A stretch of DNA of 64,000 bases from assembly GCA_020912385.1 (NCBI GenBank), contig CP087207.1, forward strand, positions 1,488,001 through 1,552,000, written 5' to 3'. Below the pieces are notes generated by a model. It saw nothing but the letters and a program-made list of their open reading frames with translations, ran no database searches and was not told the DNA's origin. Shown piece after piece: positions 1 through 11,536 of the stretch. Origin of the DNA: Neofusicoccum parvum. Lineage: Eukaryota; Ascomycota; Dothideomycetes; Botryosphaeriales; Botryosphaeriaceae. Position 1 is the first letter of the stretch. Each line of letters starts with the position of its first letter. Both the position numbers and the translations under genes were made by a program.

Positions 1-1842
1 AATACTCGGACTTGAGCGCCCGCGACCTTAAGCATGGCCTTGCTGTGCTCATCCAGCAGAACCTTGTCCTCCACTATACTACCGAGGACGAAATCTTCTA
101 CGAGCCTCACTGGGAACATGCCTACGCCTTGGTCCGCTCTGGCAAGATTGTGAAAATGGTCGAGGACAGGTTTGGGGAGTCTGCTGGGGGTCTGGTATCG
201 AACCTGCTGCTCCTTGGCCACGCCAAAATCAGCGATCTGGCCGATGCCTACGGAGTCTCTACCAAGACCGGCGCGGTGGACTTGGAAAGCCTGCACGTCA
301 ACGGAAACGGCATTGCGAACGGCGATGACGCCAGCACTGGCGTTGAGAAGGGTCAGAATCACGTCAAGTCTCTAGAAGACCTCCACAAGCTCCTACGCCA
401 ACTTCTCGATGCCGGTTTCGTTACGCCAGTGCGCCGCAGACACTTCCATCCGACCTCCGACCTCCGCAACGAAGCCGAGCGCATAGTCAAGCACACCCTT
501 TTCGGGGGCCAAGTCAAGGGCAAGCAGGTTGTCGAGCTGGAGGCGGAGGTAAACAAGTTGCTGAAAAGGTGGAGGGATGAAGACGGCGACGAGGGAGACC
601 AGACGGACGGAGCATCTGCAGGCATGAAGCGGGGAAGAGAAGACAACAACACACAGGCTCGCAAGCGTATCAAAGTCAATGCCAGGCTGCCGAACGGATC
701 CAACTCGGTGGCCGCTGGGAGCGTTTCCTTGGACGTACGTTGTCTCCGCAGGTGAAGCGCGGGTGCCAGTTGACTAACGAATACAGGATGACCTCGTTGT
801 TGCGGTCAGCCAGGACAAGTGCGTTGCTGCACTCCGAACTGAGCAGCTCGTCGATTTTGCCAATCGCTATCTCGGAGAGACCACTTCCAAGGTTTACGAG
901 GCCCTGCTGCGACAGATGGAGAAAAAGGTGCACCGTTGCAATGATCCTTTCAACCAAGCACCAAGTGAAGATGATGAGGCCGACTCGCTGCCTTCTGTGA
1001 CCGCAAGGGAGGTCTTGGAACTTTTGGATCCCAGTATCGACCTCGCTGCCGGAATTGGAAACCCCGAAGCCCAGATGAACGGCGATTCTCCCGGTAGTGA
1101 AGACGAAGAAGGTGTTTCCACGCTTAATGGAACAACACATACTAATGGGACTGGTCAGGTGAATGCAGGTGGTCGCTTGGGGCTTGTCAAACTCCACTGC
1201 TCCCTTCTCTTCGAAGATCCACGGCGCTTCGTGCGCTGGGTAGGCTCACGTGGTGGAGGTGAATACAAGATTGACTTCCGGCCCCTTACCTATTCTCTCA
1301 TTCAGCATGAACTCGAGGCCACCGTGCTCGCTCGGTGGGGCCCTCTTGCTGCTAGAATCGTTCGAATCCTGAGCGCCAAGGGAAAACTCGACGAGAAGCA
1401 AGTCTCCACTACAGGTCTTATGCGTACTAAGGAGATCCGGGCTTCCCTGACTGCCATGCAAGAAGCCGGCTTTGTGGAGACCCAGGAAGTACCCAAAGAC
1501 AACACGCGTGCTCCAAGTAGGACCATGTACTTCTGGTTCTTCGATCAGGATAGATGCCGCCAGCTTGTTTTGACGGACACGTACAAGGCCATGGCGCGGA
1601 TCCTACAGAGGATCAAGGTTGAGCGAGCGAAGGTGCAGTCAGTCATCGACAAGGCAGAGAGATCGGACGTCGTTGGTAACGAAGACCGTTTCCTAACCGA
1701 AACGGAGAAGAGGGCACTGAGAACTTGGAGGGAGTCAGAAGAGAAGCTTCTGGCCCAACTCGGAAGGCAGGATGATCTGGTCGCTATTCTGCGAGACTTC
1801 AGGATGCCACCCATCCCGAAGTCATCCTGGAACGACAACTAA
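1..1842 (+). CDS. RPC82: RNA polymerase III subunit RPC82 (RPC3), 5' partial
   Basis: This gene encodes the subunit of nuclear RNA polymerase III that, with its partners RPC34 and RPC31, forms the initiation subcomplex for tRNA and 5S rRNA genes. The reading frame is open to the left edge, so the start is missing. Visible exons are <1-734 and 787-1842. The 52-base intron starts GTACGT, has a TGACTAAC-like branch site and ends ATACAG. The joined protein shows the successive winged-helix segments of the family (for example LAVLIQQNLVLHY, and later the stretch around FDQDRCRQLVL) and a charged, helical C-terminus. An acidic/Asn-rich linker lies between them, as in other fungal RPC82 proteins. 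Family assignment rests on recognised sequence similarity and is quite secure; the stop at 1842 is clear. Confidence 0.9.
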
Positions 1843-4522
1843 ATTCTCATGTTGCAGAAATCCTGCAACATCGCTTTCTTGGACAACTATTTGCATTGCG
1901 GGCGGCGTTCTTCTATGGTATTCAGGAGCTTTTGGAGGATGGCATGAGCTTTTTGCATTTTACTGGAGCACCTCTTTTCATTTCCCTCTTTTTGGGAATG
2001 TGGGGGAAAAGGAACAAAAGCAACTCTTCTCTTTTTTGGCTCTTTCTTTGTACAGAGATTCGACCTTCTCCCCTCTGCTTTGGAGTTCGAGGAGGTATGC
2101 CTTTCTCTCGTCTTGGTTGTTCGGCTTTGCAGGCGACTTCTGGACCACGGTACAGAGACAGAGAGATACCCCGTTCGCTACCTTTCATCGGAGCGATGTA
2201 CAGTTTTCCTTTCTGATCATGTTTTTTTACACGGCGGTGAGGGGAGCAATTCGAGGATAGCGTGCTACGATTGAGAGGCGAGGCATTGTGGAGGAGGTTA
2301 AGCGTGACGAGAGGTGGGACAGGTAAATAGTGGGACATAGGTCACGAGAAGCTTTCTTCCTACTTCAGTTCTCTACCTTTCATGCAATGTGACCTGATCC
2401 TGAAGTTTCCAAGGATAAACTATTCTGGATAGTCCGAGGGTGTATGAATGAGTGGTGAGCTCTCCCAATAGGGCGTTCAGTAGGCTCACAGTCTGTCTGC
2501 GGCGAGAATCCTAACATTGGTGCGAGAGATAGAAACTAGATTAACTTCTTTTTCCTACTGTGGAACGATGTATATATTCGAATAGTCGTCCGGTGTTTCT
2601 CACGCATGATAAACCTCAGTCCCCTCAAGTGAAATTGTGTGTCTCAAACGTCCTCCCCCCGCCGGGACACTCAAACTGATTCCCCGCACCGGAGTTCTAC
2701 ATATATTATGACCCAGCTCAACCCGTAAGGTTCACTAATCATACTGAACTCTACGAGCATTTCACATTGAGGCCGCAGTGGGTCGCAACAGAAAATTCGC
2801 TCACGGGTAGTTGAAGAATTAGTCCGGATGCAGAAGTAGTTCAAATTAATTCCCAAAGCCATCCGGATGAATGCTTCAACTAACCATACAGATAGCTTAC
2901 TTATTCACTCGATAGTTGATGCGTTCTGTCTACTGGGGCACCTCTTCCCGTACTACTATTTCTTTGGCGACCCGCTGTGAGGCTGAGCCATTACTTTGAG
3001 AGTCAATACCAAAACGCGGATGGCGAAACTGCGTCAACCATTCCAGCCCCACCACACCATTCACCTATTCTTGACCGTGAGGACGAAACAATGAACCAAA
3101 AAGAAAAAAAAAAAAAAGAGCTAGCCTACTTACTCATCAGGCCCTACTAAAAACAACCACACAGGCCGGTCATCCCCACCGACCGAGCTGGACAAACGGC
3201 CCCCCCATAAAAACGACCAAGGTTCTTCACCAGCCAACCACCCACCCACTCACCCACCCACCTCGTCTCGAGGCCTGCAGCACCCATCCCCACCGGCCAC
3301 GCCGACGCAGCGGAAACGACTTGGCCCTTGGCCCCACATGCAGAAAGCCGGAAAAGAAAAAAAAAAGAGGGCACCCAGAGGCACAGAAACAGCATGAAGC
3401 ATGCATGAAACGAAGCGAGCAGAACCAGCCCGCTGGTAAAAAAAAAAAAACGACAAGGGCAAAAAAATAAACCGGGCGCTGCAGCAGGGGGGAAGGATAT
3501 GCAATTTCGCTCGCCCTTGGAAGGCGGATTTAGATCCGACCCCACTCTGCTGTGCCTCACGCAGCCGTTTCTGCACGTCTTGCATCCCGGGGGGGTGTGT
3601 GATAAACGCGCGCGGAAACGGGAGGGGCCGGCACGGGGGGCCCGCTGCGCCGCAGGGACACCAGTTCAGTTGCAAGCTAAACCTGTCGTGTGTGTGTACA
3701 TGCTCTGACCGCATGCGTTGGGAGCCGCCGTCGCTTCAGGTCGGTAATTTCGGAGTCTCGCGGAGTTCGTGGAGTTGGGCTGTAAACGGCAGGGGCCCCA
3801 AAAATAAAGAGTCGTCGAAGATCTGCAGAGGGCGAGACTGGAACGGCTGCTTGACCGTCGAGCCAAGTAGGGGGCTCGGATAGTGCCGCTTTCGGGTTGC
3901 TTGACCAGAACACTCGCCAGCGAGGAAGAGATATTGGGCAGCACGCATTTTGTGGGAACGATATTGCGGATATGCTGAAAAAAGGTATCAAATCATAACT
4001 CGTATTCAAAGTCCTTCCCTTTCTGCTCTCGGAGTTGCAGAGACCCATCCCTTTCCTGCATTTGTACCTCAAATTGGAGTAGGTACAGCGAATCCAACCT
4101 GGCCAGCAAAATCGATAAGAAAAAAAAAAGAAAAGCAACATCGCTGAAAGAAACCCAACCAACGGCTAAGGAGGGGGAGTAGTAGACTCGCTAGCAAGAC
4201 TAAAATGAAACCATTCGTAAAATCCATAAAGGGAGAGTGAGGTGCACCAGGCACATCAAGAATAACGCAAAGCTTGTTCGAGGAAATGCCGTGATTAAAA
4301 GGAGCGCGCCATCGCAATGCCTTTTTTGTGAGAGCCGGATGTTTCGGCATTAGAGTGCAAAGCAAGCAAAGCAAGAAAAACTCCAACTGCACCCATCCAT
4401 AGCACACTAATAACGCGAGGAAAAGCCAGCATGGGCTGATCAGGGAAATGAGGAAGGTCACAGTCTTGGAAGGAAAGCCGACCTTGTGAACGTCGCGTTC
4501 ATTTGGCTAGTGGGGCATCATC
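1843..4522. other. Intergenic region between two convergent 3' ends
   Basis: About 2.7 kb lie between the stop of RPC82 and the stop of the next gene. No frame with coding character is seen. The stretch holds a short terminal-inverted-repeat element (2805-2885), long A-runs around 3103-3117 and 3441-3452, and a CCCA-type simple repeat near 3237-3264. Confidence 0.6.
2805..2885. mobile_element. MITE-like element, copy 1 (81 bp)
   Basis: The two ends form imperfect terminal inverted repeats of about 26 bases. The left end begins GGGTAGTTGAAG and reaches TCCGGATG; the right end mirrors it as CATCCGGATG...CTTCAACTAACC. The same element, at about the same length, recurs at 14464-14543 and 49714-49794, and in decayed form near 31873-31945. 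No target-site duplication is obvious and no protein is encoded. Confidence 0.6.
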
Positions 4523-6826
4523 TCAGAAAACATCTTCCGGCCATTCAAAGGAAGGGTTCCGCTGAGGAGCCATGGCGGCCTTGGAAGTCTGGAGCCTCAA
4601 GTTCTCCGGAACCGACGGCATGGGTGGGACGGATCTGCCGTTAGGCCTCGCGCTCACGACGTTGTCCTTAGGAAGCTCGCCTCGACGTCCCTGACCAGGG
4701 GAGGCGGAGCGGGTGCTGCGGCGCGTAGCCGGGTGGGAGGGCGTAGCGAGAGCAGAAGGCTTTCCTGGCGAGCCATCCCTCAGCAGGACCTTTGCAGTAG
4801 TCACATCTTCCTCGGTCATAGACTCGATTGCTTCGTCAATGCTGGCATGCACCACAGGCTGCTGCTCGACAACCTTGATAGCTGTCTCAGTGATCTCGAC
4901 ACTGGCTGATTTAGCCTGCCTGGGGACCTTCACTTGCTTCTCAGCCTGCTTCTTAGCGTGCTTCTCAGCCTGCTGCTCGGTCTCTTTCTCAGTCTGCTTC
5001 TCAGGCCGCTTCTTGGTAAGCTTCGCTTCCGGCTTAGGTTCAGGTGCAGAGGCAGTGTTCTTCTTGGGCCTGCCACGCTTCTTCTTCGGAGGGTCGTGGG
5101 CCTGAGCTGCTTCTTCCCACTCAGCGTCGTCGTTAGCCTCAGCATCCGGCTTGTATGTCAAGTCATCCTCGCCGCCGCTCTTCCTCTTGTTGGCAGGCGC
5201 CGGCTTGGTCAACTTGCTTTTGGGCTTGGCGGGTTCGACATCTGCGATCCAAATATCGTTGGTTGTAGTAGGTGTGGGCGGCTCGGAAACTTGCGAAGCG
5301 GCCGCCTCCTGCTCGTCCTCCGTCCCAGCAGCTTGCGGGGGCGACGAGATAAGGAAATCCTCGCGATCATCGGCTTGGTCGGGGAAAAGAAGGCGTTCGG
5401 ATGGTAGAGAGGGCAGGGCGCCAGTGGTTCTAGGTGCTCTCTGGCGGAGAGGCGTCGGGATACGCGGCTTGTTGCTGTTCAGAGAAGCAGCCAGATGAGC
5501 GGGAAGCGCAGGGACAGGAGGAGTGTCACCCAAGCACTGGTACAGCTCTTTGCGCGCATCTTGTAGCTTTGCCTCTAGATCGCTCACGCGCTTGTGAAGC
5601 TTGAGCTGCTTCTGGATATCCTTCTTGGAATGGCTTCTACGGAGCGGACGGGGGGTATGAGCATCGCCTACATCCGCCGCAATGGGGGAAGAAGGGGCCC
5701 GCTTCGCCAGTTGGGCCTCGGAGCGTGCCTTCTTTAGGTTTGCGAACGACGGAGTCCTGAAGTGGAGGGCAGACTTACGCTCGGGCGGAGACGAGACATT
5801 GGTGGCGCTTTTTGCCGCGTCCTTCTGCTCGTAAGGACGAGAGTAATCCGGCTCAATGCCGGCAATCCCCGAGTCCCTCTGCGTCGAGTGCTCGCCAGCC
5901 GGCGCGGTGTATCCCGGGGTGAAGATCTGGGTTCCGTTTGGGATGCCATGGGTGCCCTGAGTGCCGAGCTGGCCGGTTTTCTTTAGATGTGCGTATACCT
6001 CGTCGGCCTTCAATGCCCGCTCCCTCAGCTGGCGTGCCTGCTCGTCAAGCGCCTCTTCAATGAGCTCCTGGCGCGCCTCGCCCCACTTCTGCTGCATCTT
6101 CTGCCAGATGTTGACCGGATTGAACGTTGTAGCGATGGAGCGCCCAAAACGGAAAATACCTGAATCCCTGGTGGCGGCGGTGGCGGCAGTTGCGCCGGAC
6201 GCAGAACTTGTCACCGACTGGTTCGGATGGTGCGAAGGGCCTCTGGAAGTTGCGCGATAGTTGGTCGGAGCAGTGTCGTTGGCGGCGTGGTAGTCCTCCA
6301 TCAGCTGGTCAATGGGAGCAATGCCGCGGGCGGGGAAGAAGCGGGTGAAGACGCTGGGCGGCTGGTCGCTGGCGCGATCGCGCATGCTGGCCTCCTGGAA
6401 CCTGGAGAGGCGGCCCGGCGACGAAACTTGGCGACGGTTGTGCGAGCCTTTGCTGTAACGGCTGCGCTGGGAGGAGTCAGGGGACAGCGGCTGCTCGTCA
6501 GTCAGCGGCCAGTTTGCAGAGCGACGGCGCTTTGATGAGTAGGAGCCTGCATCCACCTCGCCGCCCAGCTGCTGCTCATTGCCCGTCTCCTGTGTCTTGT
6601 GGCGGCGTTTCCTTGTCAAGGACTCGGCTGCCTCGTCGCCCGAGGTGGTGTCGTGCATGGCGGTCGAGGGAAGCTGCAGGCCGTCGGCGATGGATGGGCG
6701 GCGGCGAGTGGGCGCGACGAACGGCTGGTTGTCGTCCATGGACACGTCCTGCGGGCTTCTGTCAGAGACCGGCGTTGCGACAGTGCTCGCGGCGGGGGGG
6801 TTGCGCACGCTGTCGGGATGCGCCAT
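4523..6826 (-). CDS. Nuclear coiled-coil/AT-hook protein, 'nuclear RNA binding protein'-like
   Basis: This single-exon gene encodes about 767 residues. The start is placed at 6826 (MAHPDSVRNPP). The frame is open further upstream to 7117, but that extension reads like a GC-rich leader. The protein is mostly disordered: a Ser/Pro-rich N-terminus, then a conserved block near NPVNIWQKMQQKW with a charged helix, a second helix (KKDIQKQLKLHKRVSDLEAKL) typical of a coiled coil, an AT-hook-like KKKRGRPKKN, and Lys/Glu/Gln-rich repeats. I recognise the helix blocks from fungal proteins annotated as hypothetical nuclear RNA-binding proteins, whose function is not established. Nuclear location is inferred from the basic motifs. 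It lies upstream of veA on the same strand, with no sign of joint function. Confidence 0.7.
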   Translation of the reverse strand: MAHPDSVRNPPAASTVATPVSDRSPQDVSMDDNQPFVAPTRRRPSIADGLQLPSTAMHDTTSGDEAAESLTRKRRHKTQETGNEQQLGGEVDAGSYSSKRRRSANWPLTDEQPLSPDSSQRSRYSKGSHNRRQVSSPGRLSRFQEASMRDRASDQPPSVFTRFFPARGIAPIDQLMEDYHAANDTAPTNYRATSRGPSHHPNQSVTSSASGATAATAATRDSGIFRFGRSIATTFNPVNIWQKMQQKWGEARQELIEEALDEQARQLRERALKADEVYAHLKKTGQLGTQGTHGIPNGTQIFTPGYTAPAGEHSTQRDSGIAGIEPDYSRPYEQKDAAKSATNVSSPPERKSALHFRTPSFANLKKARSEAQLAKRAPSSPIAADVGDAHTPRPLRRSHSKKDIQKQLKLHKRVSDLEAKLQDARKELYQCLGDTPPVPALPAHLAASLNSNKPRIPTPLRQRAPRTTGALPSLPSERLLFPDQADDREDFLISSPPQAAGTEDEQEAAASQVSEPPTPTTTNDIWIADVEPAKPKSKLTKPAPANKRKSGGEDDLTYKPDAEANDDAEWEEAAQAHDPPKKKRGRPKKNTASAPEPKPEAKLTKKRPEKQTEKETEQQAEKHAKKQAEKQVKVPRQAKSASVEITETAIKVVEQQPVVHASIDEAIESMTEEDVTTAKVLLRDGSPGKPSALATPSHPATRRSTRSASPGQGRRGELPKDNVVSARPNGRSVPPMPSVPENLRLQTSKAAMAPQRNPSFEWPEDVF

Positions 6827-7635
6827 GGCGAAAGACGCGCGCAGCGGTGGGCGGTGGGCGGAGGCACGCTGAAACGCAGGAAATTGGCGGGTGCCGGAGC
6901 GCGGCGGGCGACTGCAGCAGGGCGGCGGGATATCAATGGTCTGCAAGCACGCGGATGAGGCCGTAAGTCGTGAAAGCGCTGCGCGGGCTGGCGGCGGCGG
7001 GAGCGTGCGTGGGCGTCGCGTGGAGGGCGGGCGAGGGCGTGTAGTCGCGTTTCCCACCCATGCTCTCACCTGCAGCCGGGGTCGCGTTGGTTTCCACAGC
7101 GATGGCCTGTCCGCCAACCAGCGGCACCACAGGCTTTCTGCTCACACGCCCGCCCGCCTGCTCGTTTTTGCTCAAATACGAAACCTCCAATTTTTATGCT
7201 TATCTAACTACCGAGAGCCAGCTGCCAGTTATCCACCCGTACTAGGAAAGCGCTGGGCATTCGCTCTAACCGCCCGAAAACGGAGCCGTAAGTGTCCTCC
7301 CGGGACGAACAAGACGCAAACAAAAGCATCGCCGGTTGGCGCGGTTGCTGACAGTGTACAGGCTAAGAGAATGCTGCATTATAGGGAGAGTCTGGGCCAA
7401 AGTGCCCCCGGCGAGGAGAAGAAGAAGAAGAAGAAGGGAAAGTCGCAGACACGTCGTTTGAACGCCAAAGTGCGCCGGATGTAAAGGAAAAGTCCAACTC
7501 AAAGGAAATGGTATCGTCGTTAGGCCGGACGCTGCGGCCGAAAAGAATCACACAGAAAGCAACAACTCCCAGCGGCCAACACGCTTACAATCTCAGGAAC
7601 ACCGACACATCGTCCCACCTACACATCATCCCACC
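6827..7635. other. Intergenic: upstream of the nuclear protein gene, downstream of veA
   Basis: The spacer of about 0.8 kb should hold the promoter and leader of the nuclear protein gene and the 3' end of veA. It includes a GAA-rich run near 7417-7437. No gene is supported. Confidence 0.5.
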
Positions 7636-9505
7636 TCAGTTTGACAGAGGGACACGCCTGCTCCGGTGCGTGCCGTCGGCGCGCCGGTAGCTCATCGCAC
7701 GCTCGTCAATAATCTCCTCGTCCGTTGAGGCATCAAGTGCATTCAGTCCGCTGTCGTCGACAGGGAGGTTGACATTGGGGCGAGCACCTTGTCGCAGAGG
7801 CTGCTCAATGTGTTCCGTGCTGAACGTGGCAGAGTACGAACGCTTGGTCGCGCCAGTAAGTGCCTGGCCGTTCGTGTCGTTGTGGCTGCTGTACGGCTTG
7901 CCTGGGTAGCCACGCGGCGCCATCGAATCGTTGGGCGCCGGGGCAGGAGCGGACATGGGGACGCCAGGAGCAGACATCTGGTACGAGGGAGAAATCGGCT
8001 CAAGCTTTTCCGTGGGAGGTTGGAGCGTCTTCAACGGTGCTAGAGCGTAACCGTTCATCGGGTGTGTGCTAGCCGGAGCCTGGGATCCGTTAGGGTGAGG
8101 AGCCTGCGAGCTCGGCATCGGCTGCGCAGGGGGCGGGTTCATCTGGCTCTGGTGCCGGCTGTATCCCGAGTCCAAGGATCCGAAGGGAGAGACCATCTGG
8201 TTCGGCGTTTGCTGGGGGCCTGCCAAGGAGGGCCGGCGATACTCCGAGCCCGCGTTGCTGTAATCGATGCTGTCATGGCGGACGGGAGCCGGTTGCTCGT
8301 AGTGCCCATACTGCTGGTTAGTGCCATAACCATAAGGCTGGGCCATTGGCATTTGGGGCTGGGCCTGCGGCTGCCACGAATGGTGCGACTGCATGTAAGG
8401 GGGCTGAGGAGGATGCATGGCCGGCGGCTGTTGCGGAGGCTGGTACTGGTTCTGGTACTGCGGCGCAGGTGCGGGCGGATATGGCATCTGCGACGAGTAG
8501 TTCTGAGGCGCCTGGGGAGGCGGCATCTGAGACTGGTATCCCTGCTGGTAGGGATTGGCCATGTCCTGCATAGAGGGACGACGAGGCGGCGGAGCGTAAG
8601 ACGCGTTGCTGGCGTTGCTCTGCGACCTGGGACGATCGCTTCCATCCGTCATTGGCTGAGGCGTGTGCACGGCGTTTTGGCCATAGACATCTGGGGTAGC
8701 CGTCCGGTTACGCTCGTAGGCCGTCTTCTCCTCGTAGTCGTCCCACTCATCCTTGGTCTTGTTGTCGCGCCTCCTCATCCGGACATCGCGGCGGATACGG
8801 ACACGGCATCCTTGCTCGGCAACCATGCGGCTCAGGGCAGTGCTCTCCGTGAGGCCAGGGAACTTCTTCGCACTGTAGACACTAAAAGGCGCGGACTTGA
8901 CCTCCAGCCGGTGGGAAACGTGGGCATCAACACGGCCGTTTTGGACATGCTCGGCACCACGGTCATCGCTATCCATGTCCTTGTGCTCCTTCAATTCCTC
9001 ATACAGAGCAAAGCTGAGGCGATATTTCCCCTCGTGACGGACAGACAAATCCGGGAAGATGAAGTAGCCAGCGGGCGTCGGGCGATCCAGGTAAGCCATT
9101 CCAGCAACGGGAGTTCCGGTCAAAACGGGAAAGCTAGCAGGGTTAGTCTGGACGCGTCCCTGGGCGATTGAACGCGCGTTTTCCAAAGTCGCGAACAGGA
9201 AGAAGTTCGCGTTGTATGAGAAAGTGATGTCGTTCTGCCTGCTTTCACCCTCGAAGATGCGCAGCTCGACAATCGGAGGCGGGTCCACTGGACGGCGGTC
9301 GGCAGAGGCTAGATTGGGGTTAGTCGAGTGGTTGTCGACGTTTGGTCTGGTACGTTTGCTCACATTTGGCTCCGGAGCCACATGCTCTGGCACGCTCAGG
9401 TTGCTGGATAACCTGCATCTGATACGTGATCTTCTTGCCCTCCTTGGTCATCCTGGAGGATGAGCTCAAGGTCTCGTTGGCCACGGGGATGATACTCGTC
9501 GCCAT
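7636..9505 (-). CDS. veA: Velvet regulator VeA
   Basis: VeA is the scaffold of the velvet complex (VeA-VelB-LaeA in other fungi), which couples light response, sexual/asexual development and secondary metabolism; it moves to the nucleus in the dark. Exons on the minus strand are 9505-9364 and 9308-7636, separated by a 55-base intron (GTGAGC...CTAG). The join gives [20 protein letters not shown], which matches the conserved VeA entry to the velvet domain. The velvet fold runs to about residue 240 ([34 protein letters not shown] block, [13 protein letters not shown]). The rest is a long Pro/Gln/Tyr-rich disordered tail, giving 604 residues, close to the usual VeA length. The N-terminal basic motif reads PERARACG rather than PKRAR, a small change in the expected nuclear signal. 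VelB is less likely because its domain is split differently. Confidence 0.93.
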
Positions 9506-11450
9506 GATTGATGGTGGTGAACAGGATCAAACGGTCAAAGAAAAAGATGCTGGGACACAAGGGACAGATTAGCGGACTGGTGGCATGACAGCAGAGCGTG
9601 GGCAGCCGCTCCCTTGCATGGCGTGTCAACGCGCATGCCTGAGAAGAGCCAAGGATGGCACTCACAAGAACAATTGGGTCGCACACAAGGATGGTCGGAG
9701 AGCAACAGAGGGCGACTCCCGCAGAATTGGTATCTGGATCGAAGCAGTGGTCAGCGGGAAGGCTTGGAGGAGTCCAGGACACGGGGCTGGCGTTGGCAGG
9801 GTGCGGAGCCGGGGAGGGCGGTGCAGCGGCCAAGCGAGCGAGCGCGTTCGCAGTGTGCTCGGCGGAGGCGCTCGAAGACTCAAAGAAACGGGATTGCGGC
9901 AGCACTCACAGTGGGCGAGGTGGAAAGGGCAGGAGCAGCGAGCGACGGGCGAGGGTTTCAAGCACAATGGCGCGGGCTCTCTGTTGCTGGGTGGTGCTGT
10001 CAGACGAGAAGCGGCAGGCAGGCGGGCGGCCGGTCGCACGGTGTCGAAGCGTTACTTGGCCAGGGAGGTGCAACGTACGGGGGCAAAGGGCGGAGCTGAC
10101 AGACCCGCGGGCGTCGACGGTGGGCGCGGTGGAGTCGACGGTCGCAGTCGCGCGGGCGTCGCTCTCTGAAAGGCCAGAGAGTGAGGTGTCGTGGTGGTCG
10201 ACTCGCGGCAGGTGGAGGGCGAGAAGACGGGAGCGATTCGGGGGGAGATGGCACCGGCAGGCTGGGGACTGGCGCTCGGGCCCCATGGAGCGTTCGCTCG
10301 CGCTGGGAGCCACCGAGCCAGCTGCGCAGCCGCGCTCCCCGTTCCGCCGCCTGACTCGCCGCGCTGCCAGCCCGCTGGGTCCGGCGCGCAGCTACGGTGT
10401 GTTCGCTTCGCCACGGCGACACACGCCCGCACCGCGCGGGTCTGCCACTGCTGCTGCCCTCGCGCAGCGCTGCGCCTGCCTGCGCCTGCTGTGTGCACCG
10501 CGCGCGGCCGGCAGCCTATCGCCGCGCTGGCGGCGGGCGACGCGAGCCGAGAGGAGAGACACCAGACAGCGCCGCGTCTCGATCATCCCTGCTTTGGGCT
10601 GAGCTGAGCCGTCTGCCGGCCTGTGCGCCGGAATCCGCGTCGGCGACCCGCCCAGGACGGCATGACGGGACGGGCTGCGGAGAGGGCACGGCGGGACGCG
10701 GGTGTGTTTGGCCTCGCGAGATTGACAGCTCATGTCCTGGAGCGCACGCACGCAAAGGATCCCCTCGCACTCTCGCTTCTTGCGGCGCGCCCGTTAGTGA
10801 CGGCCGCGACCCAGCCGCACTTCTGGCCCGCTGCGCAGCCGTCCCAGAGGTAAGGAATGTGGGCGCCAAGCGCTGGGCGCCTCAGCAGCAAAATACCCGG
10901 CCTGCAGCGCATCTTGCTCGGCTTGCGCTTCCGTGCTGCACATCGCCGATGCGCCTGATCGGTCACACCACGGGGCGGCTGCAGTGCGCGCCGCTGCTGC
11001 TCCCGCTGTGTGCGCGGGCTGAAGACGCGCGCTGCCTCTGTGGTTCAAGGGTACGCGGGGGCTCAACGGCGCTGGCTGGTCCCTGAGGGGCGCGCCGGGG
11101 TCTTTGTGTCGTGTGGACGCCGGAAGGGGAAAGGCGGTTCTGTTTGGCAACCATCAGGCCATGGCTGCGCACACTCCCAGCGCGCCGGCTGCGCAGGCGG
11201 AGCGCTGATTGGGCGCGCCGCGGCGACGGCGGGCGAGGGCTGATCATGCCGCGGGACTGGCGTGCCAATGGGCCGGCGGGCTGGCACACACTCCGCATGG
11301 CCCTGGCGCGCTGATTCGGCCAGCCCTTCGCCGCGGCTGGTGGCTTTGTGGCCCGGCGGCGATCAGATCACCCTGTGCATGCTTGCGCTGGTGCGGGTGA
11401 AGCTGCTGGAGATGCAGAAACGACGGCCAAGCGGGACGACACGGCTTAGG

Positions 11451-11536
11451 CCTGGCACACTGGCACTCCAACTCTGGCACTCTGGCACTCTGGCACTCCG
11501 GCCTGGCACACCTCCGCCCTGGCACACCTCCGCCCA
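11451..11536. repeat. Cluster of seven TGGCAC hexamers
   Basis: Seven copies of TGGCAC occur within about 85 bases, several as TGGCACTC direct repeats and the last two with an ACCTCCGCCC spacer. The cluster lies about 2 kb upstream of veA. Its function is unknown. Confidence 0.6.

Noticed and set aside
6827..7117. N-terminal extension of the nuclear protein gene
   Set aside because: The frame is open, but the sequence is Arg/Pro-rich like the GC-rich leader; the ATG at 6826 gives a normal start.
9655..10602. Long open frame (315 codons) and several overlapping frames in the GC-rich veA upstream region
   Set aside because: Frames overlap on both strands, are Arg/Ala/Pro/Ser-rich and show no domain; this is what GC-rich noncoding DNA gives by chance.
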